Of a DNA stretch of 64,000 nt, positions 8,735-16,641 are shown piece after piece. The notes beneath the pieces are model-generated. The model searched no databases and had not been told where the DNA came from. It worked only from the letters and a program-made list of their open reading frames with translations. This stretch comes from Emergencia timonensis. GTDB lineage: Bacteria; Bacillota; Clostridia; Peptostreptococcales; Anaerovoracaceae. Position 1 is the stretch's first letter. Each line of letters begins with the position of its first letter. The translations under genes and the position numbers were made by a program. The DNA lies in contig NZ_FLKM01000009.1 of NCBI RefSeq assembly GCF_900086585.1, forward strand, positions 558,001 to 622,000. The letters run 5' to 3'.

Positions 8735-8854
8735 CCTGTTTTCCATTCGTATTTCTCTTTTCACTACCTACAATACTGCACAGGGCAGTTTTGCAAAAGT
8801 CTTCTCACTTCTTAATACGGGGAAAATCCCAAATGCTAAACAGACCGCAGAAAA

Positions 8855-8893
8855 ACGCTGCAATCCTAATAAAAGATTGCAACGCTTCTCAAT
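8855..8893 (-). terminator. Terminator downstream of tetR
   Basis: On the minus strand GCGTTGCAATC pairs with GATTGCAGCGT and a TTTT run follows. A near copy sits after the ICE XRE regulator at 24791-24826, in the same orientation relative to its regulator gene. Confidence 0.75.
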
Positions 8894-8989
8894 TCCTATT
8901 CAGTTGCGGCAGACCCGCCCCCCTTGTTACCTATACCGCCAAGCGACGTATTGAGCTCTCTGCGTTACGCTGTATAGATGTATCTGTTT

Positions 8990-9517
8990 TTAATCACGAG
9001 CATTAGCGATTCGTAAAAACTCGTTTGCCATATCTTCCGGACTTTCCTTTGCGCCATTTTCCAACCAATGAATAACCATATTATAAAATGCGCCTGAATA
9101 GTAATATAATTCATATTTTGAGATGGAACTTGCCGGCATATCTCCATAAGTATCAACAACAAAGTCGTTAATTACCGCCAGCAGGGTTTGCGGCGTCTGT
9201 GCGTGATGAAAGGTCAGTAAAAGGCTTGCGTGTTCCTTAAAAAATCGAAATTTGAAATACATCAATTCTTTATTACGAAAATTTTCATCTGGTGATGGAT
9301 TTTCTTGATTATATTTTTCATTTATTTTTGCAATGCCATAGTCAATAATATCTTCAATAGATGAAAAATTGCGGTAAAAAGAAGACCTCGCTACTCCTGC
9401 CTGTTTAATCAGTGCAGTAATAGAAATAGTCGACCAGTTGCATTGTTCTGCTAATTCAATAAGTGCATTTAATAAACTGTCTTTTACTTTCTGATTTGCT
9501 ACTACTCTTTTATCCAT
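8990..9517 (-). CDS. TetR/AcrR family transcriptional regulator
   Basis: A 175-residue TetR-type repressor. The N-terminal helix-turn-helix reads STISITALIKQAGVARSSFYRNFSSIEDII (about residues 28-57); the C-terminal two-thirds is the helical ligand and dimer domain. I use ATG 9517 with AAGGAG upstream; an earlier in-frame ATG has no site. It is divergent from an alpha/beta hydrolase gene, the usual layout when a TetR protein controls its neighbour. Base composition is more AT-rich than the flanking host genes. Confidence 0.9.
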   Translation of the reverse strand: MDKRVVANQKVKDSLLNALIELAEQCNWSTISITALIKQAGVARSSFYRNFSSIEDIIDYGIAKINEKYNQENPSPDENFRNKELMYFKFRFFKEHASLLLTFHHAQTPQTLLAVINDFVVDTYGDMPASSISKYELYYYSGAFYNMVIHWLENGAKESPEDMANEFLRIANARD

Positions 9518-9601
9518 AAGACATTTCTCCTTATTTTGTGTCAGGTCAAATGATTGACTTATTGGCTCCATGTGATACAATTTGAATCAGATATAAAATG
9601 T

Positions 9602-9643
9602 ATCATATCATAAAAAAAACAGATATGTCAATCCTATTAGGAT
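9602..9643 (-). promoter_or_regulatory. tetR promoter with palindromic operator
   Basis: On the minus strand TTGACA (9626-9631), an 18-bp spacer and TATGAT (9602-9607) form a sigma-A promoter. The perfect palindrome ATCCTATTAGGAT (9631-9643) abuts the -35 box and lies in the tetR-hydrolase divergent gap, so it is a good TetR operator candidate. A second inverted pair, GATACA/TGTATC, flanks it at about 9575-9605. Confidence 0.6.
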
Positions 9644-9684
9644 AAAACAATGTATGCTCGTAGAAAGCGAGAGAAAGGAAGCAC

Positions 9685-10581
9685 ATGAATCAAAAATTTA
9701 TTCGTGAAGATGTTGATTTTTATTCTAACGCAACCAGGTGCGGCGCATGGCTGTATTTGCCCAAAGAAGAGGGGAATAGAAAGTGTCCGGTCATTGTAAT
9801 GGCGCATGGATTAGGTGGTGTTCGTGAAATGCGGCTAAACACATATGCAGAACGCTTTTCTACTGCCGGATATGCCTGTTTTCTATTTGATTATCGTAAC
9901 TATGGGGCAAGCGACGGAAATAAACGTCAGAGGATTAATGTGAAAGAACAGCTTGTCGATTGGGATTGTGCTATCAACTTTATCAAAAAGAGCGACAAGG
10001 TTGACGGAAGTAAAGTTCTGCTGTTTGGAAGCTCGTTCAGCGGCGGCCATGTGATAACTCTGTCTGCAAAACGAAAAGATATTCTTGCTGCCATAGCACA
10101 GTGCCCCTATACAAACACACAGGCCACTTTGGGTACACTTTCACCGCTAACCGCTTTAAAAACAATTCCGCTTGTCATAGCCGACCTATTATCATGTTTA
10201 ACAGGATATCACCCGGTTATGCTGAAATTAGGCGATGCTCCTGGAAAAGCCGCCATGATGGCAGTTCCCGACTATAAGGAGTTTTTTGAACAAATTCCTG
10301 CAAACTCAAGTTTTGTAAACAAAGCGCCTGCAAGAACGCTTTTGGAATTTCTCAAATATTCCCCCAGCAGATATACAAAAGATATAGAAAAGCCAATCTA
10401 TTATGCAGTTTGCAAAAAAGATACTTTGGCTCCCGCTGATGCGACGATCAAATGCGCGAAACTTTCTCCAAAAGCTGTCATAAAAGAATATGAATGTGGG
10501 CATTTTGGTATTTATTTGGGGGATTTTTTTGAACAGGCAATTAAAGATTATATCAATTTTTTTGATCAATATTCTAAATAG
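9685..10581 (+). CDS. Alpha/beta hydrolase
   Basis: A 298-residue serine hydrolase with the oxyanion segment VIVMAHGLGG (about 35-44), nucleophile elbow FGSSFSGG near residue 113-120 and the late catalytic histidine in ECGHFGIY. The fold resembles the dienelactone hydrolase / acetyl xylan esterase group. The ATG is preceded by GAAAGGAAG. It is divergent from tetR, which probably represses it. It has no signal peptide, so it should be cytosolic. The natural substrate is unknown; detoxification of an ester-bearing compound is one possibility. Confidence 0.85.
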   Translation: MNQKFIREDVDFYSNATRCGAWLYLPKEEGNRKCPVIVMAHGLGGVREMRLNTYAERFSTAGYACFLFDYRNYGASDGNKRQRINVKEQLVDWDCAINFIKKSDKVDGSKVLLFGSSFSGGHVITLSAKRKDILAAIAQCPYTNTQATLGTLSPLTALKTIPLVIADLLSCLTGYHPVMLKLGDAPGKAAMMAVPDYKEFFEQIPANSSFVNKAPARTLLEFLKYSPSRYTKDIEKPIYYAVCKKDTLAPADATIKCAKLSPKAVIKEYECGHFGIYLGDFFEQAIKDYINFFDQYSK

Positions 10582-10921
10582 CTTTAAAACATCGTTAAGC
10601 AACTATATTATTTGAGTGCAGAAAATTCAGTTGTCACAACAATTTGTTACATCCTATAGCATAGCCGTCTGTTCAGTTTTGCGCTGTACGGGCGGTTTTG
10701 TTATAGCTCCCTTTGCTGCAAAATCAAGACAGGGGGAGTTTTTTTGCGCATAAATTCATAAGAGGTTTGTTTCACCAGTTGTAACTTTTCCCTTGCATGT
10801 GTTTAAGCTCAAACCGCGGTGTATTTTCCTTCTGTCCCTTGCTCATACTTTATATAGTTGCTCTGTTTGTTGCAAAATGGTACAATGGACCTGAGAACAT
10901 GCAGAAGAAAAGGAGATTATA
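10582..10921. other. Gap between islet and NAD-salvage operon
   Basis: About 340 bp without a gene. The first 250 bp share the AT-rich character of the islet and include a hairpin-like GCCGTCTG...GGGCGG segment near 10665-10695. The last 65 bp hold the promoter of the downstream operon. Confidence 0.5.
10858..10886 (+). promoter_or_regulatory. Sigma-A promoter of the nucleoside/NAD salvage operon
   Basis: TTGCTC (10858-10863), a 17-bp spacer and TACAAT (10881-10886), 36 bp before the nucleoside hydrolase ATG. Confidence 0.6.
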
Positions 10922-11836
10922 ATGAAGCCGAGAAATATTATTATCGATACAGATCCGGGGATTGATGATGCAGCCGCCATAACGATCGCTGTCCGGAATC
11001 CTGCCTTGAACGTGCAGCTAATCAGTACCGTCGCCGCCAATGTGGAAGTGGAGAAGACGACGCAGAATGCATTAAAGCTGATGGAGTTTTTGGAGGCGGA
11101 TATACCAGTCGCCAAAGGCTGCGACGCGCCTTTGCTGAAGAAGTTGGAACCGTGTCCGGAGATTCACGGTGTCAGCGGGATGGACGGCTACGATTTTCCA
11201 GAGGTAAAGAGACAGCCCTTGCAGAAGCACGCCGTTGAGGTCATGAGGGAAATGCTGATGGAAAGCGAGGAGAAGATCACTCTGGCGGCTCTGGCAACCC
11301 ACACGAATATTGCGATTTTGTTGAGGCTGTATCCTGAGGTCAAAGAGAAGATTGACGAAATCGTCATGATGGGCGGCGGCCTTTCAGGCGGCAATACCAA
11401 TACTGTGGCAGAGTTTAACCTTTATAACGATCCTCATGCCGCTTACATGGTCTTTGAATCGGGGCTGCCGATTACGATGCTCGGCCTGGACGTGACCAAC
11501 AAAGCTCTGCTGCGGAAAGACACCATCGAGAAAATCAAAGAGAGCGGAAAAGAAGGCGAGATGCTGTACTCTTTGTTCGAGCATTACCGCAGCGGAACCT
11601 TTGAATCGGGGCTGAGAATACACGACGCCTGTGTTATGGCCTATATGCTCAAACCAGAACTGTTTCAGACAGAAAAATTGTATGTGGGCATGGTAACGGA
11701 AGGGTATGCTGCAGGCGCTACGGTGGCAGGCAAAGTGAACCCCATTGCTCCAGGCCGGGAACCGAATGTAAATGTCTGCGTTGACGTAGATGAAGTCGCT
11801 TTTGAAGAATGGTTTGCAGGTGAATTCTGCAGATAG
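10922..11836 (+). CDS. Inosine-uridine preferring nucleoside hydrolase (IunH/Rih family)
   Basis: Hydrolyses the N-glycosidic bond of ribonucleosides to free base and ribose. The calcium-binding N-terminal signature DTDPGIDDA is at residues 10-18, and MMGGG, the EFNLYNDPHAA segment (NxxxDPxA) and the late HDACVMAYML are all present. At 304 residues it is full length. It heads a four-gene run ending in NAD synthetase, and the ribokinase gene begins 10 bp downstream, so ribose released here can be phosphorylated directly. In this setting nicotinamide riboside or nicotinic acid riboside could be substrates; that is inference. Confidence 0.93.
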   Translation: MKPRNIIIDTDPGIDDAAAITIAVRNPALNVQLISTVAANVEVEKTTQNALKLMEFLEADIPVAKGCDAPLLKKLEPCPEIHGVSGMDGYDFPEVKRQPLQKHAVEVMREMLMESEEKITLAALATHTNIAILLRLYPEVKEKIDEIVMMGGGLSGGNTNTVAEFNLYNDPHAAYMVFESGLPITMLGLDVTNKALLRKDTIEKIKESGKEGEMLYSLFEHYRSGTFESGLRIHDACVMAYMLKPELFQTEKLYVGMVTEGYAAGATVAGKVNPIAPGREPNVNVCVDVDEVAFEEWFAGEFCR

Positions 11837-11846
11837 GGGTGAACCG

Positions 11847-12749
11847 ATGAAGATACTGAATTTTGGATCGCTGAATTTAGATTATGTGTATGCGGTAGAT
11901 CACATGGTACAGCCGGGAGAAACGCTGGCTGCCTCTACCATGGAAACCTTCTGCGGAGGGAAGGGGCTCAACCAGTCTATCGCATTGGCCCGAGCAGGGG
12001 CAGAGGTTTATCATGCTGGACTGATCGGCGAAGAAGGAGAAATCCTGCGAAAAGCCGTTGCCGACAGCGGGGCGGACACTTCCTGCATCGAGACCATTGC
12101 CGGAAAATCCGGTCATACGATAATCCAAGTAGATCAGAACGGTCAAAACTGTATCCTGCTTTATGGAGGCGCTAACAGGAGTGTGACCCGGGAGTTTGTC
12201 GACCGGGTGATATCCAAATTTGATCGAGGCGATATCCTGCTTCTGCAAAATGAAATCAACGAACTGTCCTATATTATCGACAAAGCCTATGAAAGAGGTT
12301 TGGAAATCATCTTAAATCCTTCGCCCTACGATCAGAATTTGGAAGGCTGCGACTTTGGCAAAATATCCATGTTCCTGCTCAATGAGATTGAAGGCGAACA
12401 GATTACAGGTGTTTGTAAGCCAGAGGAGATTTTAGACGAGCTGAAGGAACGATTTCCCGGCGTGAAGGTTGTACTGACTTTAGGCGGCCAGGGCGCTGTT
12501 TATCAGGATCAGGAACGGTGCTGCCGGCAGGGCATTTACCAAGTAGAAGCCGTAGATACGACGGGTGCAGGCGATACCTTTACCGGTTATTTTATCGCCT
12601 CGATGCTTCAGGGCGAAGAACCGCAGCAATGTCTGACTTTGGCGGCAAAAGCATCTGCGATTGCAGTTTCCCGTGCCGGCGCCGCGCCATCAATCCCTGA
12701 AAGAGAGGAAGTATTGCATACAGATTTGGCAGAGAAAAAGGAGATTTAG
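11847..12749 (+). CDS. rbsK: Ribokinase (PfkB family)
   Basis: A 300-residue PfkB kinase that phosphorylates D-ribose with ATP. Both PfkB signatures are visible: GGKGLNQSIALARAG near residue 37 and DTTGAGDTFTGYF with the catalytic Asp near 249. NEIEGEQITG corresponds to the ribokinase NExE region. I start at ATG 11847 after AGGGGTG; the longer frame overlaps the upstream gene and lacks a site. Its place between a nucleoside hydrolase and a nicotinamidase suggests it handles ribose freed from nucleosides rather than imported ribose. Confidence 0.88.
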   Translation: MKILNFGSLNLDYVYAVDHMVQPGETLAASTMETFCGGKGLNQSIALARAGAEVYHAGLIGEEGEILRKAVADSGADTSCIETIAGKSGHTIIQVDQNGQNCILLYGGANRSVTREFVDRVISKFDRGDILLLQNEINELSYIIDKAYERGLEIILNPSPYDQNLEGCDFGKISMFLLNEIEGEQITGVCKPEEILDELKERFPGVKVVLTLGGQGAVYQDQERCCRQGIYQVEAVDTTGAGDTFTGYFIASMLQGEEPQQCLTLAAKASAIAVSRAGAAPSIPEREEVLHTDLAEKKEI

Positions 12750-12750
12750 A

Positions 12751-13284
12751 ATGAACAAAGACAAACTACTTCTAGTAATCGATATGCAGAATGATTTTGT
12801 CACTGGCACTTTGGCCAACGAAGAAGCTGCAAAAATCATCGGGGCGATTGCAGCTAAAATTGAATCCTATCAGAAAGATGACCACCCCGTATTTTTTACG
12901 AGGGATACCCATGGAGAAGAGTATTTAGAGACGCAGGAGGGAAAGCTCCTGCCCGTTCCTCACTGCATAAAGGGTACAGAGGGCTGGCAGCTCGTTGATC
13001 AGCTAAAGGTTTTGGCAGTGGAAGAGGATGTTTTGGATAAGCCGGTTTTCGGAAGCCTGCAGCTTCCGCAGTGGATTGAAGAAAAGCTTTCCGCCGTGCC
13101 AGCGGAGATTGAACTCTGCGGCGTCTGTACAGATATCTGTGTAATTTCAAATGCAATGATTCTGAAGGCGGCTTTTCCAGAAACGACAGTTACCGTAGAG
13201 GGAGCGCTTTGCGCAGGCGTGACGCCTGAGAGCCATCAAAATGCCCTCGCCGCCATGAAGGCTTGTCAAGTCAATGTAAAATAG
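12751..13284 (+). CDS. pncA: Nicotinamidase (isochorismatase-like cysteine hydrolase)
   Basis: Deamidates nicotinamide to nicotinic acid for NAD salvage. The catalytic triad is D11 (VIDMQNDF), K97 (DKPVFGS) and C130 (GVCTDICV), and the metal site D52-x-H54 with a downstream E and H71 matches the streptococcal PncA pattern. It has 177 residues, near the family length. The start is 1 bp after the ribokinase stop, with AAAAGGAG inside the end of that gene. The pairing with nadE downstream makes nicotinamide the likely substrate, though other isochorismatase-fold amidases look similar. Confidence 0.85.
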   Translation: MNKDKLLLVIDMQNDFVTGTLANEEAAKIIGAIAAKIESYQKDDHPVFFTRDTHGEEYLETQEGKLLPVPHCIKGTEGWQLVDQLKVLAVEEDVLDKPVFGSLQLPQWIEEKLSAVPAEIELCGVCTDICVISNAMILKAAFPETTVTVEGALCAGVTPESHQNALAAMKACQVNVK

Positions 13285-13295
13285 AGGTGATGCAA

Positions 13296-14057
13296 ATGTA
13301 TGAATTTGATGCAAGAAAAGTAAAAGAGAATCTGGTAGAATGGATTCAGGACTTTTTTGAACTGAATGGAAAAGACTGTACGGCAGTGGTGGCCATCAGC
13401 GGAGGCAAAGACAGCTCAGTGGTGGCGGCTTTATGTGTAGAAGCCTTGGGAAAAGAACGCGTTTTCGGCGTTCTGCTGCCTAATGGAGAACAAGCGGATA
13501 TCGACGCGTCAAAGCTTCTCGTTTCTCACTTGGGAATCGATTCTGCCATTATCAACATCAAGGACAGCTTTGAGGGTATGCTTCATGAAGTGGAAAAGAA
13601 ACTGCCCGGCACGGTATCCAAACAGACTGTGACCAATCTTCCTGCCAGACTCCGCATGGCGGCCACTTATGCCGTCGCGCAGTCTATGAACGGACGGGTA
13701 GCTAATACCTGTAATCTGTCAGAAGATTGGGTGGGTTATGCGACCAGGTACGGGGATGCAGCAGGTGACTTCAGCCCGCTTTCCCGCTTAACTGTCCAGG
13801 AGGTCAAAGCCGTAGGCCTAGAACTGGGACTGCCGGAGAAGCTGGTCCACAAGACGCCGATAGATGGCCTTTCCGGTTTGACAGATGAGGAGAATTTGGG
13901 CTTTTCCTATGCTGTTCTTGACAATTACATCCGTACAGGTGTCTGTGAGGACAAAGAAGTAAAGGCGAAAATCGACCAGAAACGGAGAATGAATAAGTTC
14001 AAGCTGGAATTAATGCCTAGCTTTCAATATGACGGACCGATAAAAGCCGCGGACTAA
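13296..14057 (+). CDS. nadE: NH3-dependent NAD+ synthetase
   Basis: Amidates nicotinic acid adenine dinucleotide to NAD with ATP and ammonia. The PP-loop SGGKDSS is near residues 36-42, and the substrate-binding stretch CNLSEDWVGYATRYGDAAGDFSP-like segment is present. It is 253 residues and lacks the N-terminal glutaminase domain, so free ammonia is the donor. ATG 13296 is spaced 6 bp from AGAGGTG; ATG 13290 overlaps that site and is less likely. It is the last gene of the nucleoside hydrolase-ribokinase-nicotinamidase run. Confidence 0.94.
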   Translation: MYEFDARKVKENLVEWIQDFFELNGKDCTAVVAISGGKDSSVVAALCVEALGKERVFGVLLPNGEQADIDASKLLVSHLGIDSAIINIKDSFEGMLHEVEKKLPGTVSKQTVTNLPARLRMAATYAVAQSMNGRVANTCNLSEDWVGYATRYGDAAGDFSPLSRLTVQEVKAVGLELGLPEKLVHKTPIDGLSGLTDEENLGFSYAVLDNYIRTGVCEDKEVKAKIDQKRRMNKFKLELMPSFQYDGPIKAAD

Positions 14058-14116
14058 TAAAGTTTTGTAACGAGATTCCTCTCATATTAATAAGATAATT
14101 ATGGAGGAATGTTATC

Positions 14117-15043
14117 GTGAAAAACAGAGCAAAGATTTACGATCCGGCGGAAGCCCATCACCTTGTAATGAAGGTTTCCGTCGTCAGTATCGTTGTTAAT
14201 ATTTTACTGTCCGTAATGAAACTTCTGGCTGGAATCATAGCCCGGTCCGGTGCGATGATTTCTGATGCCGTACACTCGGCGTCAGACGTATTCAGTACGA
14301 TTATCGTCATCATCGGTATCAATCTGTCGAGCCGGAAGTCAGATACGGAGCATCAATATGGGCATGAGCGAATGGAATGTGTTGCAGCCATGGTACTGGC
14401 AGTGGTACTTGCGGCCACAGGCCTTGGTATCGGGTATACGGGAGTTGTAAAGATTCTCAGCTTCAGTGCGGAAGGTATTGAAATACCGGGCAGATTAGCC
14501 TTAGCGGCAGCTGTGATTTCTATCATCGTGAAAGAGTGGATGTATTGGTACACCAGAAGAGGAGCAGAACGTATCAATTCTGGAGCATTGATGGCGGATG
14601 CCTGGCATCACAGATCGGATTCCTTGTCATCGGCGGGCGCTTTCCTAGGCATTTTGGGAGCCAGGCTGGGTTATCCCGTGTTGGACCCTTTAGCCAGTAT
14701 CATCATCTGTATGCTGATAGCAAAAGCCGCTTATGATATCTTTCGGGATGCCATGGATAAGATGGTCGACAAATCTGCGCCAGATGAAGTGGTAGCAGAC
14801 ATGAGGCTTGTCATCGCCCAGCAAAAAGGTGTTGCAGGAATTGATGAAATTAAGACGAGACTCTTTGGCGCAAAGGTTTATGTAGACGTAGAAATTGCGG
14901 CTGACGGCAGTCAGCCTCTGACGGAAAGTCATCAAATCGCAGAAAGGGTGCATCACGCGGTGGAAGAAAACTTTCCGGCGGTAAAGCACTGCATGGTACA
15001 TGTCAACCCGCTGCCGCCATCAGAAAAGACAAAGAGACGATAA
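14117..15043 (+). CDS. Cation diffusion facilitator (CDF) transporter
   Basis: A 308-residue inner-membrane exporter of divalent metal ions. Six membrane segments occupy the first 200 residues; the metal-site motifs are SDAVHSASD (near residue 54) and the later HHRSDSLSS (near 162), the HD/HD-like pattern of zinc, iron or manganese CDF proteins. The cytosolic C-terminal domain ends in KHCMVHVNP. It starts with GTG after GGAGG. It stands alone between nadE and a strong terminator. The metal cannot be told from the sequence. Confidence 0.92.
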   Translation: MKNRAKIYDPAEAHHLVMKVSVVSIVVNILLSVMKLLAGIIARSGAMISDAVHSASDVFSTIIVIIGINLSSRKSDTEHQYGHERMECVAAMVLAVVLAATGLGIGYTGVVKILSFSAEGIEIPGRLALAAAVISIIVKEWMYWYTRRGAERINSGALMADAWHHRSDSLSSAGAFLGILGARLGYPVLDPLASIIICMLIAKAAYDIFRDAMDKMVDKSAPDEVVADMRLVIAQQKGVAGIDEIKTRLFGAKVYVDVEIAADGSQPLTESHQIAERVHHAVEENFPAVKHCMVHVNPLPPSEKTKRR

Positions 15044-15051
15044 TTCTGCGG

Positions 15052-15092
15052 CTGCAATCTGTTGAAAATATAACAGATTGCAGTTTTATTTT
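15052..15092 (+). terminator. Intrinsic terminator after the CDF gene
   Basis: CTGCAATCTGTT pairs perfectly with AACAGATTGCAG over a short AT loop, followed by TTTTATTTT. Confidence 0.92.
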
Positions 15093-15119
15093 GACATGTG
15101 GTGGGGAAGATACTATAAT
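15091..15119 (+). promoter_or_regulatory. murE promoter
   Basis: TTGACA (15091-15096), a 17-bp spacer and TATAAT (15114-15119): consensus sigma-A boxes, 43 bp before the murE ATG, beginning in the T run of the preceding terminator. Confidence 0.9.
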
Positions 15120-15161
15120 AAAATGTAAATGATATTGAGATAAATGATAAGGAGGCAGTAT

Positions 15162-16583
15162 ATGCTTTTATCAGAGATGTTTGAAGGAGCGCCGGAAATT
15201 GAAATTCAGGGACTTTGCATAGATTCAAGAAAAGCAAAAGCAGGAGATTTGTTTTTTTGCCTGAAAGGGCTGGAAGCAGATGGGCATCAATTTGCCGAGA
15301 AGGCATGTAAGGCTGGGGCTGCAGCAGTGGTTCATTGTGATGAATTGAAGCAGTGCCAAGGCGTATTTTATATAAAGGTAGATAATGTAAACGAGGAACT
15401 GAATCGGATCTGTGATCTTTTTAACGGGCATCCCAGTCAGAAAATGACCGTCTTTGGGGTGACAGGAACCAATGGCAAGACGACGACCACCAGCATTATC
15501 AGTGATGTTTACAATAAACCCTGCGGTTATATGGGAACCATCGCCGTCAGGTATGGCAGCGTCAATAAAATCCCAAATCTGACTACGCCGGATGCTCTTG
15601 AAATCCATGAAAATCTGAAGGAAATGACGGATTACGGCATGGCAGGCGTTGCCATGGAGGTCAGCTCCCACGGTCTTGCCATGGGCAGGGTGGATGCGGT
15701 GGATTTTGATGTGGCCATTTTTACGAATCTGACCTACGACCACCTGGACTACCACAAGACCATGGAGAACTATTTTGAAGCAAAGAAAATCCTCTTTAAA
15801 AATATGAAACGAGACGGCGTAGCGGTTTTGAATGCCGACGACATCAGTTTTGAAGCTTTGGCAGAATGCGTAAGCTGCAGATATGTCAGCTATGGCGTAA
15901 ATGCCGATGCCGATTACCGGGCGGAGAATGTGAAGTTATCACCTGACGGTTCCGTCTTTGATCTGCTTCACGACGGAAATCGTTATGCGGTTAAGACCAA
16001 CCTGGTGGCCTTGTATAACATCTATAATCTTTTAGGCGCTATTGCTGGAATGCATGAAGCGGGCATGGCCATTGAAGAGATGCTGCCTCGTCTCACGAAG
16101 ATTTCTCAGATAGAAGGCAGAATGGAGAATATTGCTGAGGGACAGGACTTTCATGTGATCGTAGATTATGCCCATACCCCGGATGGTTTCGAAAAAGTGT
16201 TTCAGTATGGACAGGAAATCGCAAGGGGCAAAAAAATCTATGCAGTCTTTGGCTGCGCGGGAAAAAGAGACAAGGTAAAACGAAAGGTTTTGGGCCAGAT
16301 TGCCGGCAAATACTGTGATAAAGTATTTGTTACAGAGGAGGACCCCAGAGACGAAAGGGCTGAAGAGATTGCGGCTATGATTATGTCCGGCATCCCGGAA
16401 GGCAAGGCAGTCTTCATTGCAGATCGATATGAAGCGATAGAAGCGGCAGTGCGTACGGCAGAACCGGGGGATTGCGTTCTGATCCTGGGCAAAGGCGATG
16501 AGTCTTATATGTACTATCAACACGGCAGGGGGCCGTGGATGGGTGACAATGAGGCTGCAAAGAAAGCTTTGAAAAAATTGTGA
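15162..16583 (+). CDS. murE: UDP-N-acetylmuramoyl-tripeptide synthetase MurE
   Basis: Adds the third residue of the peptidoglycan stem to UDP-MurNAc-L-Ala-D-Glu in the cytosol. The ATP loop GTNGKTTTT is near residue 108, the carbamylated-lysine region and the C-terminal ligase domain with ILGKGDESY near 447 are present. EEDPRDE near 402 contains the DPR form of the specificity motif seen in meso-diaminopimelate-adding enzymes rather than lysine-adding ones. ATG 15162 follows AAGGAGG; the protein is 473 residues. A consensus promoter lies just upstream. Confidence 0.94.
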   Translation: MLLSEMFEGAPEIEIQGLCIDSRKAKAGDLFFCLKGLEADGHQFAEKACKAGAAAVVHCDELKQCQGVFYIKVDNVNEELNRICDLFNGHPSQKMTVFGVTGTNGKTTTTSIISDVYNKPCGYMGTIAVRYGSVNKIPNLTTPDALEIHENLKEMTDYGMAGVAMEVSSHGLAMGRVDAVDFDVAIFTNLTYDHLDYHKTMENYFEAKKILFKNMKRDGVAVLNADDISFEALAECVSCRYVSYGVNADADYRAENVKLSPDGSVFDLLHDGNRYAVKTNLVALYNIYNLLGAIAGMHEAGMAIEEMLPRLTKISQIEGRMENIAEGQDFHVIVDYAHTPDGFEKVFQYGQEIARGKKIYAVFGCAGKRDKVKRKVLGQIAGKYCDKVFVTEEDPRDERAEEIAAMIMSGIPEGKAVFIADRYEAIEAAVRTAEPGDCVLILGKGDESYMYYQHGRGPWMGDNEAAKKALKKL

Positions 16584-16641
16584 AATAAAGTGTTGTAAAG
16601 TTGTGATGTTGTGTTGATGATGGAGGAGGAACGGAAGCAGT

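Larger units (their letters stand above)
8585..8989. other. Non-coding edge of the tetR/hydrolase islet
   Basis: This 405-bp stretch has no supportable gene. It holds two strong hairpins (8695-8734 and 8855-8893) and about 100 bp (8800-8905) that resembles, in inverted form, the ICE sequence after the XRE gene at 24774-24880. That suggests the islet derives from a related mobile element. Confidence 0.55.
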
